From Pohlia nutans (taxonomy: Eukaryota > Streptophyta > Bryopsida > Bryales > Mniaceae): a DNA stretch of 64,000 bases. The notes beneath the pieces are model-generated. The model had not been told where the DNA came from, made no database searches, and saw only the letters and a list, made by a program, of their open reading frames with translations. Each line of letters begins with the position of its first letter. Within the stretch, counting starts at the first letter, position 1. Positions 1 to 11,310 of the stretch are shown one piece after another. The translations under genes and the position numbers were made by a program. The stretch lies in contig CM040101.1 of NCBI GenBank assembly GCA_022496805.1, forward strand, positions 27,815,529-27,879,528, written 5' to 3'.

Positions 1-1505
1 CTTGTCTATATTCAATAACAGAGTAGAGTGTATGCCCATCTCTACCACCTGACCAGTCACAGGTCCTGCCTGCCATCCCGGCCACCCAGACACGTACTTC
101 GTCGTGTGATTCATAAATAATAATAATAATTATAGAAACTGTCATCAAACAAACTGTATCACAACAGTTGACACTACTACAGTCTGGTAAAAGCTAGCTA
201 GGAACGTTAAAATGATTCATCGTACATCATGTGAATGCATGCATGCATGCATGCATTACTAACTCATTCGTGTCAGTAGAAGAGTAGCTCACGTCAGTGG
301 CTGGAATTGGAGACGGTCCATCATTAAACAGTTCAAGATTTGAACACGACGCTACTGGCCGCCCCGCTCTTGGACCACTTTCATGAATGAGCTACATGTT
401 CCACACGTACAATTTCTTCTCAGTGCATGCATGCATCAATCTACTTACGGAATGGAATTGAATACATGCCCCAGGGAATGCAACACAGATTACTTTCTGA
501 AGCTAGCGTCTAGTATTGTATTTAGACTTGGAGCTACTGTATCTAGAGCCTGACTAGAAATTAAATTCTTCACCAAATTAATTAATGCACGTCGACATTG
601 TTCATCAATGAACTTGGGTCCACGTAGATTCACAGTCAACAATGATGTTAAGGACTTCAGAAGGGCAGCTGTATGACGGAGAGATCTACGAAGTGTACTG
701 TGATGGAGTCGCCGATGGAAAACGGCCTGGAGAATTGGAGTCCAACGCCACACAGCATGTTCCCCATCACGTCCTTAGCAGCAAAAGCAGTCGCTACTCC
801 TGCACCATCAAATTGCATGCCTCTGACGAGTTGTTCACCAGGATGTACGTACAATATATTCGCAGATGCCCTTTCACAAGAAGAGAAAGATATATATATA
901 TATTTCATTACACATTAGCACATAGGTCCACGATAATTAGAAGAGAAAGATTCAAGAAAATTAACCAGGCTCTGTACGTCAGACTGTGCTGAAAATTATT
1001 AATTATTATGAATGAATCGTTGGAGCTAGCGACAGAACAGAGAGTGAGAGAGACCAAATGGATTGGGAATTGGTACACACGTACCTCCTATTCCTCCCAC
1101 AGTCAAGATGGATTGCACAGCCATTCCACAGGCCTCCGCCACTGCCATGCAACCCAGGATGAGCAATCCCAGCGACGACAAGTGATCCATGGTCAGGTAC
1201 CGCTCCTTGTCAGGTCCTGCAAATGACTTGCCCGTGACAATTCGTGCAAACACGTTGGATTTCCAGCGGTACAGGAACCAAACCATGCACACCACTGTGG
1301 CCCCACTCCAGATCTGTGTTAGATAATTGGCCGCCACGGATGTGGGTGCCACCGTGTATGCCCTGCAAACCCGGCATTGCCCCCATTGAAACGTACGTAC
1401 GTACACTCAGCAGATCATATATTAATAGATTCATTCAAGCACAGACAGGCTCATAAATCAGCATTGATCAGCTTTAAGAGAATCCATATGTCTCGAGACT
1501 ACTGC

Positions 1506-1557
<52 letters not shown>

Positions 1558-2978
1558 CGGGCATCGCATGACAGCACTCCTGACTGTAACCTTGTCAAAA
1601 TTTATGTGCATGATCGAGTTGCTCAACATGGAACTCATGCAAGACCGTACAACAAGAAACTAGGTCAATAGTTACTCTGAAAAGATCGAGCACTTCCAGT
1701 ACGTGTCTGTTAGAAATTGTATGCTAATGTGCTGAATCAATGTCCGAAATTTTGTTTATTATATATATATGCAGGAATCAGGTTTTAATTACAGTGCCCA
1801 GAAGTCCAGAGTAGAACCAGAACATCACGGTCTTGGTATCTATGCTACACTGACTCAACCCTCTCTAATGACACTCTGTAATTGCACAGGATGGATTCCA
1901 AGGCATGTAAATGCTCAGAGTCTACGCGGACAATTGTGAACATGCATTAGAGAGGGTGGAGCGTAAAAGCATTGGGCACAACAAAGGTGAGACAACAAAA
2001 TATTGTTCACAGCAGTCGGAACATTGGCCTCGATCTGTCACTGTGATCACGACAACTAAAACTGTTCTGAATATCTGTACAGTATGCACATCGCTCGATC
2101 GCACTGTCATAAACAAAAGTAATACAAAATTGTTATTCCACATAATCTGAGAGGACGTCGGTATGGAATGGTTCAGCATCCACAGACAGATCAACTCTGC
2201 ATGCATGCAACTAGGAACTTATGTATAATTATTATATATAATTCGCATTGTAACTGTAAGCACTTACTTACATGTGGGAGAAGGCAACAATGGCTGCAAG
2301 CAATCGGGCGGGGTCCTCCAGAGCTCCACACATACTCAGCTCATAGGGCACCCTCTCCAGCACTTTGTCCAGCGGTGTCCGTCCCATGAGCATCTTTGTG
2401 GTGGGGGTTGGCGCAGTTTCCATGTAGGAGTACATTCGTCGCAGCAAGTTGGGCAACACAATCCAAGCCACAATGGAAAACAAAACCGCCGTGCTTCCAG
2501 GCTGCACAACAACCAGAGCTCCTTCTCGATCCCTGGCAATGCCCACGCACTTGGGAAGCAGATACAAAAACAGTCTTCTGGCATGTCCACACCGTTTGAG
2601 AAACCCAAACCCGGATTTTATCAGCGAACTAGCTGTAGCCCTAATCTCAAGAAGGGCTTCGGGCCTTCTTCTGCCAGTCTTGGTGCCAAACCTTGACACT
2701 GTAAAACTCCTGCCCACTGACCAGCTCCGAGCGTCAGATTGCAGCGCCAACAAACTCCTACTGTGGCTCTTACAGTAATGAGACGGACCCCCCCGCGGAT
2801 GGTCACGTTGCCGGGTCCCATTCCATACTACGATCCAGTTAACGGTCTTTGGCGTGGCACCCTTTGAGATGGCTTGCAAGGGCTTCAAGGGCTTGATTGC
2901 AAACCTGCTTGCTGCTGCTGCTGCTGCAGCAGTATCCCGCATTGGAATGATCACGTCCCACATCCGCAGAGACATCAT
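1..2978 (-). CDS. MscS-like mechanosensitive channel, MSL2/3 type, 3' end cut by window
   Basis: Four exons can be joined in phase on the minus strand: 2978-2272, 1362-1085, 799-699 and 69-1, with donors GTAAGT, GTACGT and GTACAC and acceptors TTTGCAG, GGTGCAG and GGCAG. The product has a variable N-terminus, possibly a plastid transit region, then membrane segments including AVLFSIVAWIVLPNLLRR. The pore region follows (EACGMAVQSILTVGGIGG, then VATAFAAKDVMGNMLCG), then FSRPFSIGDSIT joined to GPVTGQVVEMG. This is the conserved MscS pore helix and start of the beta domain, closest in my memory to plastid MSL2/MSL3, which release osmotic pressure in the plastid envelope. The rest of the beta domain lies outside the window. 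The start at 2978 is the first ATG of the long frame; an upstream exon cannot be excluded. No stop interrupts the joined frame, so it may be a live gene. Confidence 0.88.
235..256. repeat. (TGCA)n microsatellite in MSL intron
   Basis: A run of five to six TGCA units lies in the long intron between the 699-799 and 1-69 exons. Shorter TGCATGCA runs recur at about 425, 3637 and 3810. Confidence 0.9.
1509..1553. repeat. (AT)n microsatellite
   Basis: An uninterrupted AT dinucleotide tract of about 45 bp lies in the intron between the first two recognised MSL exons. Confidence 0.95.
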
Positions 2979-4300
2979 TCCATGGCAGTATCATCACCAA
3001 CTTAATTTATTATTTCTCCGGAAGCCTTTCTGACGAACTAAAAACCTCAGTCTGCTTAAACCTCTTGGTCATGCCTGCGAAGCTCAAAGTTACAAATGCT
3101 GCACTGTATATAGAAGTCTCGAATAATTCCAAAAACGTGAGTTACTCGCAGACAAAACCTGCTCGATCAATCTTAGGGTTTAGTTGTGAAGCACCATCAA
3201 CCCCATCAACCCCAGCCATGACAGTTTCTTGATACTATATGCATTTACAGTCTGATTCACACTAAAACGATCGAGTGACTCCAATTCGATCGGAAGCCTC
3301 ATATTGGAACGCATGCAAAAAAAAGAAGTTTCAAAATAAGGAAGGAAGGCTATGCACCGATCCATGGACTCACGGAAGAGTCTGTAGACTTGGCAACATG
3401 ATGATGCCCCTCGAAAAAAAACGCTACGTGAACTTTCAAGCGCATTTGGCATCCTTGTCTTTTCAGATCTCCAAACACAAAATATTAAGGATATATCAGC
3501 CCCAAACAACTGACAGTTCGATCTCAGTCCTCGAAGGATCCATCACTCAGTGCAACGATGCAATGGAGCATAATATATGCAGGCAGGCACATGAAGAGAG
3601 GCCAGAGGAATTCGGATGGCACCTGCACTGCCTGCATGCATGCATGCTTCAAACACCAATCAACCAAGAATGAATTCAGACTCAAGCGCATTCCAAGCTC
3701 CAGAATGAATCGTCAACAAGTTAACTTAGAGCCTGCATATATCCACATTAATTATCATGGCCGGCATGCAGCACTTGAAGAGAAATCTGTCTGTGTACGT
3801 TAAATTGGTATGCATGCATGCAGGGTCCATTGGATAGAGAATGATTTATTGGCTCTGTCCTTTAGGGCAGAGACTTTCCAATGACACGCGTCAACCCTGC
3901 CCCTTAAAAGTCCAATTTACTATCTACAACCCTTTTCACATTTGAAGCTTGTTAAATCCTTCTTCATCCATCAAACATTTCGTTCATCTGTGACTGTTGA
4001 CTGAGAACGAGATTCAGATCTAGATCTAGATATGAGGCATCGCGCTTATATACAAACGCTTGCTCACTTGCTACTCATCTTGTCTTCTCATCTTGTCGTG
4101 GTTCTAAATTTTTTGTCGTTCTCAATAGGTTGTGAGTTTTTTTTGGTTCCGGCTTGCTTCTTGGAGTACTTGAAGATCACCAGGGGGACCAGAAGAAGAT
4201 CGAGGAGCTTCGCAAGCAAATTCACGAGTGGGAGAAATGAGAGATCATCTCAGTCTCGTACATTCTTCTTTCGACCCCTGTGTCTTCGAACTTGTCTGTG
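2979..4300. other. intergenic, no gene recognised
   Basis: This stretch lies upstream of the MSL gene and may hold its promoter and 5' untranslated region. Only short open frames with no recognisable protein are present. TGCATGCA runs occur at about 3637 and 3810. Confidence 0.5.
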
Positions 4301-4324
4301 AGTAGGGTTTTTTGCGTTCTTGTT

Positions 4325-4660
4325 GCCCCTGCTTTTTTTCTGTGACCGGTACTGTAGCAGATTCGAGCTACGGATTGCCGGTATAACATGTTAGTTTCCA
4401 GCTCCGGAGCAGAAGCTATTATGGTTTCTCTTGCAAGACAACAAGCGAACTCTCGTCAAAGGCTTGCGTTCTTTTCTACCCGCGTTTGTTAACTCCACAG
4501 TATATTAGAAACTGTCCTGCGTCGATCGATCTTTTGTTTTTTTTCTGTGACCGGTACTGTAGCAGATTCGAGTTACGGATTGCCGGTATAACAGACAGGA
4601 AGCGATGTGTTGTGGATTTTAGTTTCCAGCTCCGGGGCAGAAGCAATTAGGGTTTTTCTT
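4325..4660. repeat. imperfect direct duplication, offset about 210 bp
   Basis: The block beginning TTCTGTGACCGGTACTGTAG occurs near 4339 and again near 4543. Each copy runs on into GATTGCCGGTATAACA and then TAGTTTCCAGCTCCGG, with a few substitutions and a short extra segment in the second copy. It has the look of a duplicated 5' leader of a plant gene. Confidence 0.8.
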
Positions 4661-5284
4661 GTAGGCCTGGTGGTGGATTCTTTGCTAAAACAATCCCCCA
4701 AGAGCCTTTGGTTTCTTTAGCAGTTCGTCATATGCAGACTTTCTTCAGTCCAATTTTATTCGCTCATCTCGTCGCCAGCCAGACCGGCGATAGCCCATTG
4801 TTGTGTGTTGTTAGTGCATTTGTTAGTGCATTGTTGTTAGGGTTTCCGATTTCGTCCTGTTCAGTGCGCTTCGAATTTCTTCTCCGGTTCAGGGGTGCTG
4901 ACGATGCGCAGATGTGCCAATCCAATGAAGCGCCGATTTGCTGTTGTTCGTTGTGCTTGGGCAAGCTGAAGTGTAGCGCATGATCATGGAAGTGCGACGC
5001 TGCCAGTCGCCTGAAGAAGTCCCGGACAAAATGCTGCATCTTCTTGGCAAGGTACCCGATCCGTAGTTGGCAGATAATTAGGGTTTTTAGTATTGTTTCA
5101 TAAAGCTTTTATTTTTTGATTCATTGATGGCATTACTGTCTGAGTGTGTAAGGTGTTCTTTCTATTTTGTGAGGTAGTGATTTTTTCTAGTCTCGAGACA
5201 ATTTAGCATTTTTGCTACTTTCGCAATCCAGGCTCCTTACTAATTAGGGTTTTAAGAATGCAGGGATTTGTAGGTTGCACTTAC

Positions 5285-5575
5285 ATAGTGACGGTATGGC
5301 TGTCGAAGGTGTAGAGGATGTTGGTGGTGCCGGTTTGTTGATTGTTTACCTGACCATAAACATGTAGGTGATCGCCACCACGCCAAAGCATGTATACAGA
5401 CGATAGTTCCGGAATGAGGGAATGAAGATGGTCACTAAACAACAAGCACCGAAAACATATGTCCATTCTCTCTTGTCGAGAGCATCATTCAGCAAAAAGA
5501 TGTTTAAACACACCAGGAATCCATCACCCACGCGTTTTGCATCAGTCAATTTTGAGCCTCACCCTGGCGGTAAGT
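5285..5575 (-). pseudogene. AUX1/LAX auxin influx carrier fragment
   Basis: Read on the minus strand, this piece gives NIFLLNDALDKREWTYVFGA, then IPSFRNYR, and after a gap TGTTNILYTFDSHTVTM. These match in order three conserved stretches of the plant AUX1/LAX family (N-x-LDKRxWTYxFGACC, FIPSFHNYR, TGATNILYTFGGHAVT), which carries auxin into the cell at the plasma membrane. About 40 residues between the second and third blocks are missing or scrambled, and a stop follows the first part. There is no start, no other exon and no further membrane segment nearby, so this is a decayed or captured fragment. It lies on the strand opposite to the RlmN-like piece 550 bp downstream, which speaks against one host gene and for capture by a mobile element. 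Confidence 0.8.
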
Positions 5576-6104
5576 GAACAAACTCCACAGATTCATTGCA
5601 AAATCCCATTCCTCTTGACTAAATCAGATTTACAACTCTCTAAGAGAGTGCTGCATTATGGACTAACCAGCGAGCTGCAGGACTCGTAGGTTATGGAACA
5701 TAATGTCAAGTTCAAGTTTCAACCTATAATGATCGAATTTGTACCATAAATTCTAAGTTGCCTTTACACTTGAACTTGATATGACTATGGACTCCTCTTT
5801 TTCAACTCCAATGTGTCATTAGTTTTAAGTTACAGACATTTAGACATAACTTGCATTAGAGAATATTTTAGCTTGTTTGTTGATGGTTTGCTTGATGTTC
5901 TTTTCTTTGTATGCAGGTGACTTCTTGGGCTAATCGTTGAGTATATTGTATTGACAGCGTGCTTTGGCCCCCGTCAAGGTGGTTCTCAGGCTATTTTGTG
6001 TGTTTCATCACATGTTCGACTTTTGTAGATATTTTGAAGTTTTTTCTCGATATCTTCATTGGCTTAGATTTTCAACTATGTTGTTTCTTTAATGTTCAGA
6101 ATCA

Positions 6105-6390
6105 TCCATCACAATTGACAATTTTGAGTGTGTGCTACGAAAGGTGGGGTGCCAGATGGGTTGCACATTTTGTGCCACTGGTACTATGGGCTTGAAAGGT
6201 AATCTGTCTGCTGGCCTAACAGCTCGTTCATGCTTCTCAAGTTTTCCAATCCGTAACATTGACTTTATGGTACAACATCCATCTCTAGTATGCAGAAGCT
6301 GTTGGATTTTTTGAGATGTTACTTGTACCTCAACGCCACCCGCTTTTGTTCAGCTATATGTGCAGCCATGCCTCTGATGACCATGTGAGT
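6105..6390 (+). pseudogene. RlmN/Cfr-type radical SAM methyltransferase fragment
   Basis: The plus strand encodes VGCQMGCTFCATGTMGLKG followed by NLSAG. This is the C-x3-C-x2-C iron-sulfur signature and flanking residues of the RlmN/Cfr family, radical SAM enzymes that methylate an adenine in rRNA and tRNA. The next residues, with small frame changes, are EQLVHAS-like, then IRNIDFMVQHPSL and YAEAVGFFEML, which track the family's QLVHA, NIRNIVFMGMGEPL and NYAAVxEAV blocks. A one-base shift sits just before the cysteine motif, and GMGEPL has been lost. The N-terminal domain and C-terminal half are absent. The piece cannot make a working enzyme and is best read as a decayed or captured exon. Confidence 0.8.
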
Positions 6391-6532
6391 CCTCATTCAC
6401 CAAAATGCATGATGGAGAAAATAATAGTCAATTTACTAAGTTCTCATTTGACGTGGATAATGCAAAAGCTCCCAACTAATTAACACCAAGAAGCCCGAAT
6501 TGGACCCCGTGTTATTTTTAGCAGTTTTGAGT

Positions 6533-6690
6533 AGATTCTACGTAAGCTTTATTTTGTTCAAATTTATTTGTCTTTTGATCAACACATGCAATGTTCTTCA
6601 CTGATTCCAGTGATATAAAATTTGGTCCCATCTGAATTATATTTTCCACAATATGATTGATTGAATTTGTCATTTTAAAACCATGAATCC
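6533..6690. repeat. dispersed repeat, inverted partner at about 14393-14550
   Basis: The segment from AGTAGATTCTACGTAAGC to TTTTAAAACCATGAATCC reappears as its reverse complement near 14393-14550, inside the element at 12256-17581. Long shared words such as CAGATGGGACCAAATTTTAT and the neighbouring poly-pyrimidine part are kept. This links the gene-fragment region before MULE-A with the nested element inside it. Confidence 0.85.
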
Positions 6691-7249
6691 TTGGTTTAAA
6701 GAGGTAGTGAGTGTTCTGCAGGTATTTTGGAGGACGTGTTGGTATGGCGGTAACAACAGCGTCGTTCCTGTTGGCCACAATGCTTCTGCTTCTCAAGATT
6801 TATGCAGCTCTCAAGTGCCATCTTTGGTTTATTCTATTATGACAACCTTTCTTGCTTCTGGATAAAGCTGCGTTGTGGACTTGCAATTCCTGCCATCAAT
6901 ACCAGTACGTGTCTATGTGTTCCTTAACCATTTCATGACCTTTTTTTTGAGGCATTGCCTAGTTTAAGTTGTGTTCTTGAGTTAGATTCTCGAAAGTCTT
7001 GAATAATCTGCACCTAGCAATGTTGACTTTAGTGGAGAACTGTGTGAGATAATTACATATTGAACGGGGGAAAGGTCGTATGCGAGCAGTGAGCGTAGAG
7101 CAGAAATTAAAGAGCAGACTTTAAAGATTTTTGCAGTCATTTTTAGGGTAAGGGTTCCTATAACCGTGGATTTTTTCATTTTTTTATTAATATATTTTGG
7201 GAGAATTGGCGTGTATAACCGTGGAATTTAGGAGAATTTAGCAGTGAGA

Positions 7250-8300
7250 TATGGAATTTGGGACATTCATCCACAGTCTTTCATACGACATTCATCCACA
7301 TTCATCCATGTGTGGACATCCATCCATGGTTTTTCATACGACATTCATCTACATTCATCCATGTGTGGGACATTCATCCACGCATCACGCATGCACTTGT
7401 GTGACTCCATAGTCGAGACTTGCACCACATCCTGATTCGCGTTACTCTCACCATGCGTTACTCTATTAAAACGAGCACCATGACGACTTGAACACACAAA
7501 CGCACCACAACATTGCTCCCATACGCATGACTCCCACACCTGTGACTAGAACCCTGTCACTCGCAACCTGTGGTCTCGCACAATGTGGTTTTGCACCGTG
7601 TGACTCGCACCTGTGGTATCGCACCCTGTGACTCACATCCTAAGATTCACACACGCGTTACTCGCGTTACTCTATTAAAACGAGCACCATGACGACAAGA
7701 ACACGAAGACCAAGACTCGCACCACATGAACACCAAGACACGACGACATAATGACATGAACACCAAGACCAGCACTTAAAGGCTGTTTAGCTTCCTTCAC
7801 GGCATGTAGACTCCAGATTGTGGTCTCACCCTATGGTCTGTCACTCCCATTACTAGTAGTCGCACTGTGACTCGCGTTACTCGCACCATTGCCCCTACGC
7901 ATTTCTTGCAACACAACTGATTCTCGTTACTCGCACCAAGACGAGCACTTAGCCTACATGAACACATGACATGACCACATGAACACCAAGACCAACCTAG
8001 ACTCGCACTACAGCCTGACTCGCGTTACTCGTAACACAGCCTGATTCGTGTTACTCACACCACAGCCTGACTCCGTTACTCACACTACATCAGACTCGCG
8101 TTACTCGCACCCCATATGATTTGTCTTACTCAATCTATAGCTAACTCGCATTACTCTCACCACGACATGATTCGCGTCACTGACACTACAACCTGACTCC
8201 GTTATTCAAACCACAGCCTGACTCTGTTACTCACACCATACCCTCACTCCGTTACTCACACCTTGAGGAACTCGCCATTGTCAAACGGAAAGAAAAACAT
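7250..8300. repeat. degenerate CTCACACCACAG-type low-complexity tract (left part)
   Basis: Short words such as GACTCGCGTTACTCGCACC and CACACCACAGCCTGACTC recur irregularly with no long open frame. ATTCATCCACATTCATCCATG repeats mark the left edge. The same kind of sequence returns at 9840-10640 and just upstream of the transposase start (17591-17857), so it appears to be a property of the element rather than host DNA. Confidence 0.8.
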
Positions 8301-8568
8301 CAGTGCGCCACTATCATGTAGAATCTCATCTGCAAACTCGAACAACTCCTATAAGTAGTCTTCTAACTTCACATTCCAAGTGGGTATTATGGACGATGGC
8401 ACCAAGACTGCGAGACATTTGGCACTGGTACACCCTCTGGTAAGTCTGCAGCTCCACGCATAGAAGGCACTCCACGAAAGCTACAAGAACGAGAAGGCAC
8501 TCCACGCATAGAAGGCACTCCACGAAAGCTACAAGAACTTTTGAACGTCACAAAAATGTCGTTGCTGC

Positions 8569-9840
8569 TCAAGAATGGAGGCGTTGATGACAAGTTAGGG
8601 CTTGCGGACTAAACTCAGTGGATGTAGGTTGTGATAAAATAGGGGGACTCGGTTGCTGCACCCGGCTTTGAGTGAATGGAAGGGGCACACTGCGGGCATC
8701 AGTCATCACCGTATCATTTCCTGGAGCAGACTTGCTTGCAGTCAAGGAAGTAACAGTGGATTCAGCCTTACTCTTGGTAGTGACTTTCTTCGATGCAACC
8801 TTTGTGACATTGCTGTCAGCCTTCGTTGCCGCCTTCTTCTTCGATATAGCCTTCTCCTTCATTGGCGCCTTCTTCTTCAACTTTTGTGCATCCTCAGCTG
8901 CAGTCTCATCAACATCCTCATCCTGATCTTCGTCCTCATCAAAAAGCTTGACCGCAGCAGTCAACGATTTTTTGAGCTCAGCCTCCGAGTCATGTACAAA
9001 ACTCTTGGGGCATTCGATGTACCACCAGCATTCCATGAAGTGATCCCTGCTGAAGTTCCTCTTATGCGTCTTTGAGACGATGTAGGTTGGTGAGGAAGAA
9101 TTGCACCATCCTTGTACAGAAGGCGGTAAATTCCAAATTGCCCCTGCTTTGAGGAGCACTTACTTCATGTACCTACACAATGACAATAGTTTGATTCATA
9201 CAGTAATCAGATTCTAGCATTAAGTCACATTGACTCTTTATCTTATAATGCTCAAAATCTTGCTCACACAACTCAATCTTATAATGCTTAAAATCTTGCA
9301 GTACTACCATTAGAAGTTTTTGAGCAAGGGTGGAGAAATAACCTTAAGCAAAGCCGCTTCACAACAAGGTCACTGTCCTTAACTTTGTCAAACCTCGTGG
9401 ATTTTGCATACGCATCATGACCCCCGAAATGGGTGTTATATGCCTTGTCCCAAAGGCAAATCCGCCAGTTCTTAAGGTAGTCTTCAAAACTATCAACTAC
9501 CTTAGAAGCATCAACACCACCAACTACAGCTAGGTAAACACCTAGCTCTTGATTGGCGATCTCCTCAATCTATGCCTAAAATGATGCACGGTCCAACGAC
9601 TTTTTTAAAGTGTCCTCACCTGCAAGAGACTTTGGAAACCTTACGTCCGATCAAACAAATGATGGACTATTCCACCATTTGAGCCACCGGACCTTATACT
9701 TCGGCTCCACTGCTGTTGTTGCCACCATCTGTAATTTTTCCAGAGTCATCTTGACCTTTGCAACAACATGCGCACTATAGTGCTCAATAATCTGCATGTT
9801 CAAAGGAAAAACACTCAAGCTTTGATAACACCCCATTACT
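8569..9840 (-). pseudogene. MULE-A second gene remnant (lysine-rich middle only)
   Basis: Two minus-strand blocks are homologous to the MULE-B second gene. The upstream block (about 9840-9330) reads WLKWWNSPSFV and later YLKNWRICLWDKAYNTHFGG. It corresponds to the MULE-B block with WWNSSPQTQTARKFP and YLEKWRMKL, and has several stops. The downstream block (9159-8569, 196 aa) reads MECWWYIECPKSFVHDSEAE and then LFDEDEDQDEDVDE and a lysine/alanine-rich tail. It corresponds to AGWYLECGLKHIPEAEQTLY plus the KAKEAKKNQLKAEKGKGKK region of MULE-B. The ParB-like beginning and the methyltransferase-like end seen in MULE-B are absent here, replaced by low-complexity DNA. The product would be nuclear if made; function unknown. 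Confidence 0.7.
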
Positions 9841-10637
9841 CACACACTCTTGCGTTACATTGACTCCCGGACACCACGACTCCCACACTCATGTGACCCC
9901 ATAGCACTATTACCACACATGACTCCAAAACCCCAGCTGATTCCACAGCCCACGCACCATAGCGTGACTTTCACACTCAACCACCCACGCATCACTCACA
10001 CACTCCAATGACTCGACAACAATCAATTTTGCACCACAGCCTAACTCGTGTTACTCGCCTAATTCCGTTACTCGCACCACAACCTGACTCGTATTACTCG
10101 CCTGATTCCGTTACTCACACCACAGCCTGACTCCGTTACTCACGGCACACGACCCACGTTACTTGAGTTACTCGCACCTACGCGTTACTTGCATTACTCA
10201 CAACACGCGTTACTTACGTTACTTGCGCTACTCACACCACACGTTACTTGCGCTATTCACACCACGTGTTACTTGCATTACTAGAACTCAAATATGACTT
10301 TCACACTACAGCTGACTTGTACTACTCACACCACAGCCTGACTGGCATTACCCATAGCATGACTCGTGTAAATCAAACCACGCGTTGCTTGCGTTACTCA
10401 CACCACTGGTTATTCGCTTGACTCATACACACGTTGCTCGCTAGACTCACACATGCAAAGATTGCATTACACACACACTATGACTTCCACCTCACGCATG
10501 ACAACCACCCTCTGACCCAAGGAACCAGATCAAACATCAGACCCGACCATATGACTCGCGTTACTAAACACACCAAATGCGTTACTCGCATTACTCACAC
10601 CACGCGTTACTCGTTACTCACACCACACAACCTGACC
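9840..10637. repeat. degenerate CTCACACCACAG-type low-complexity tract (right part)
   Basis: Many irregular copies of CGCGTTACTCGCACC and CTGACTCCGTTACTCACACC continue the tract seen at 7250-8300. There is no protein signal on either strand. Confidence 0.8.
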
Positions 10638-11310
10638 CAGTTTTGGGCGTGCAATATACCGTTGGAAAGGTCTTGAAAGCACCTTTCCAATGGTATATTA
10701 TACCCCCCTAGGGGAGGCGTCGGACCCGACCACTCAATTTTCTAGAATTTTCCTGGATGATTGACTATGTCTTTTTTTCCTTCAACACCTCGCAGGACTG
10801 TTTTTCTGTTTGCAAACTCAATATTTGGCAGTTTTGGGCGTGTAATATACCGTTGGAAAGGTCTTGAAAGCAACTTTCCAATGGTATATTATACCCCCCT
10901 AGGGGAGGCGTCGGACCCGACCACTCAGTTTTCTAGAATTTTCCTAGATGATTGACTATGTCTTTTTTTCCTTCAACACCTCGCAGGACTGTTTTTCTGT
11001 TTGCAACCTCAATATTTGGCAGTTTTGGGCGTGTAATATAATGTTGGAAAGGTCTTGAAAGCAACTTTCCAATGGTATATTATACCCCCCTAGGGGAGGC
11101 GTCGGACCCGACCACTCAATTTTCTAGAATTTTCCTGGATGATTGACTATGTCTTTTTTTCCTTCAACACCTCGCAAGATTGTTTTTTTGTTTGCAAACT
11201 CAATATTTGGCAGTTTTGGGCGTGTAATATACTGTTGGAAAGGTCTTGAAAGCACCTTTCCAATGGTATATTATACTCCCCCTAGGGGAGACGTCGGACC
11301 CGACCACTAA
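10638..11310. repeat. 191 bp tandem repeat, 3.5 copies, each with a hairpin
   Basis: Units start at 10638, 10829, 11020 and 11211, exactly 191 bp apart, with only a few differences. Each begins CAGTTTTGGGCGTG and contains an inverted repeat, AATATACCGTTGGAAAGGT and later ACCTTTCCAATGGTATATT, followed by CCCCCCTAGGGGAGGCGTC. The fourth unit stops after about 100 bp. The tract sits between the two divergent genes of MULE-A, where MULE-B has its own palindromes. Confidence 0.95.

Noticed and set aside
8653..9075. plus-strand ORFs rich in Leu and Ser
   Set aside because: They are antisense to the lysine/acid-rich frame of the MULE-A second gene.
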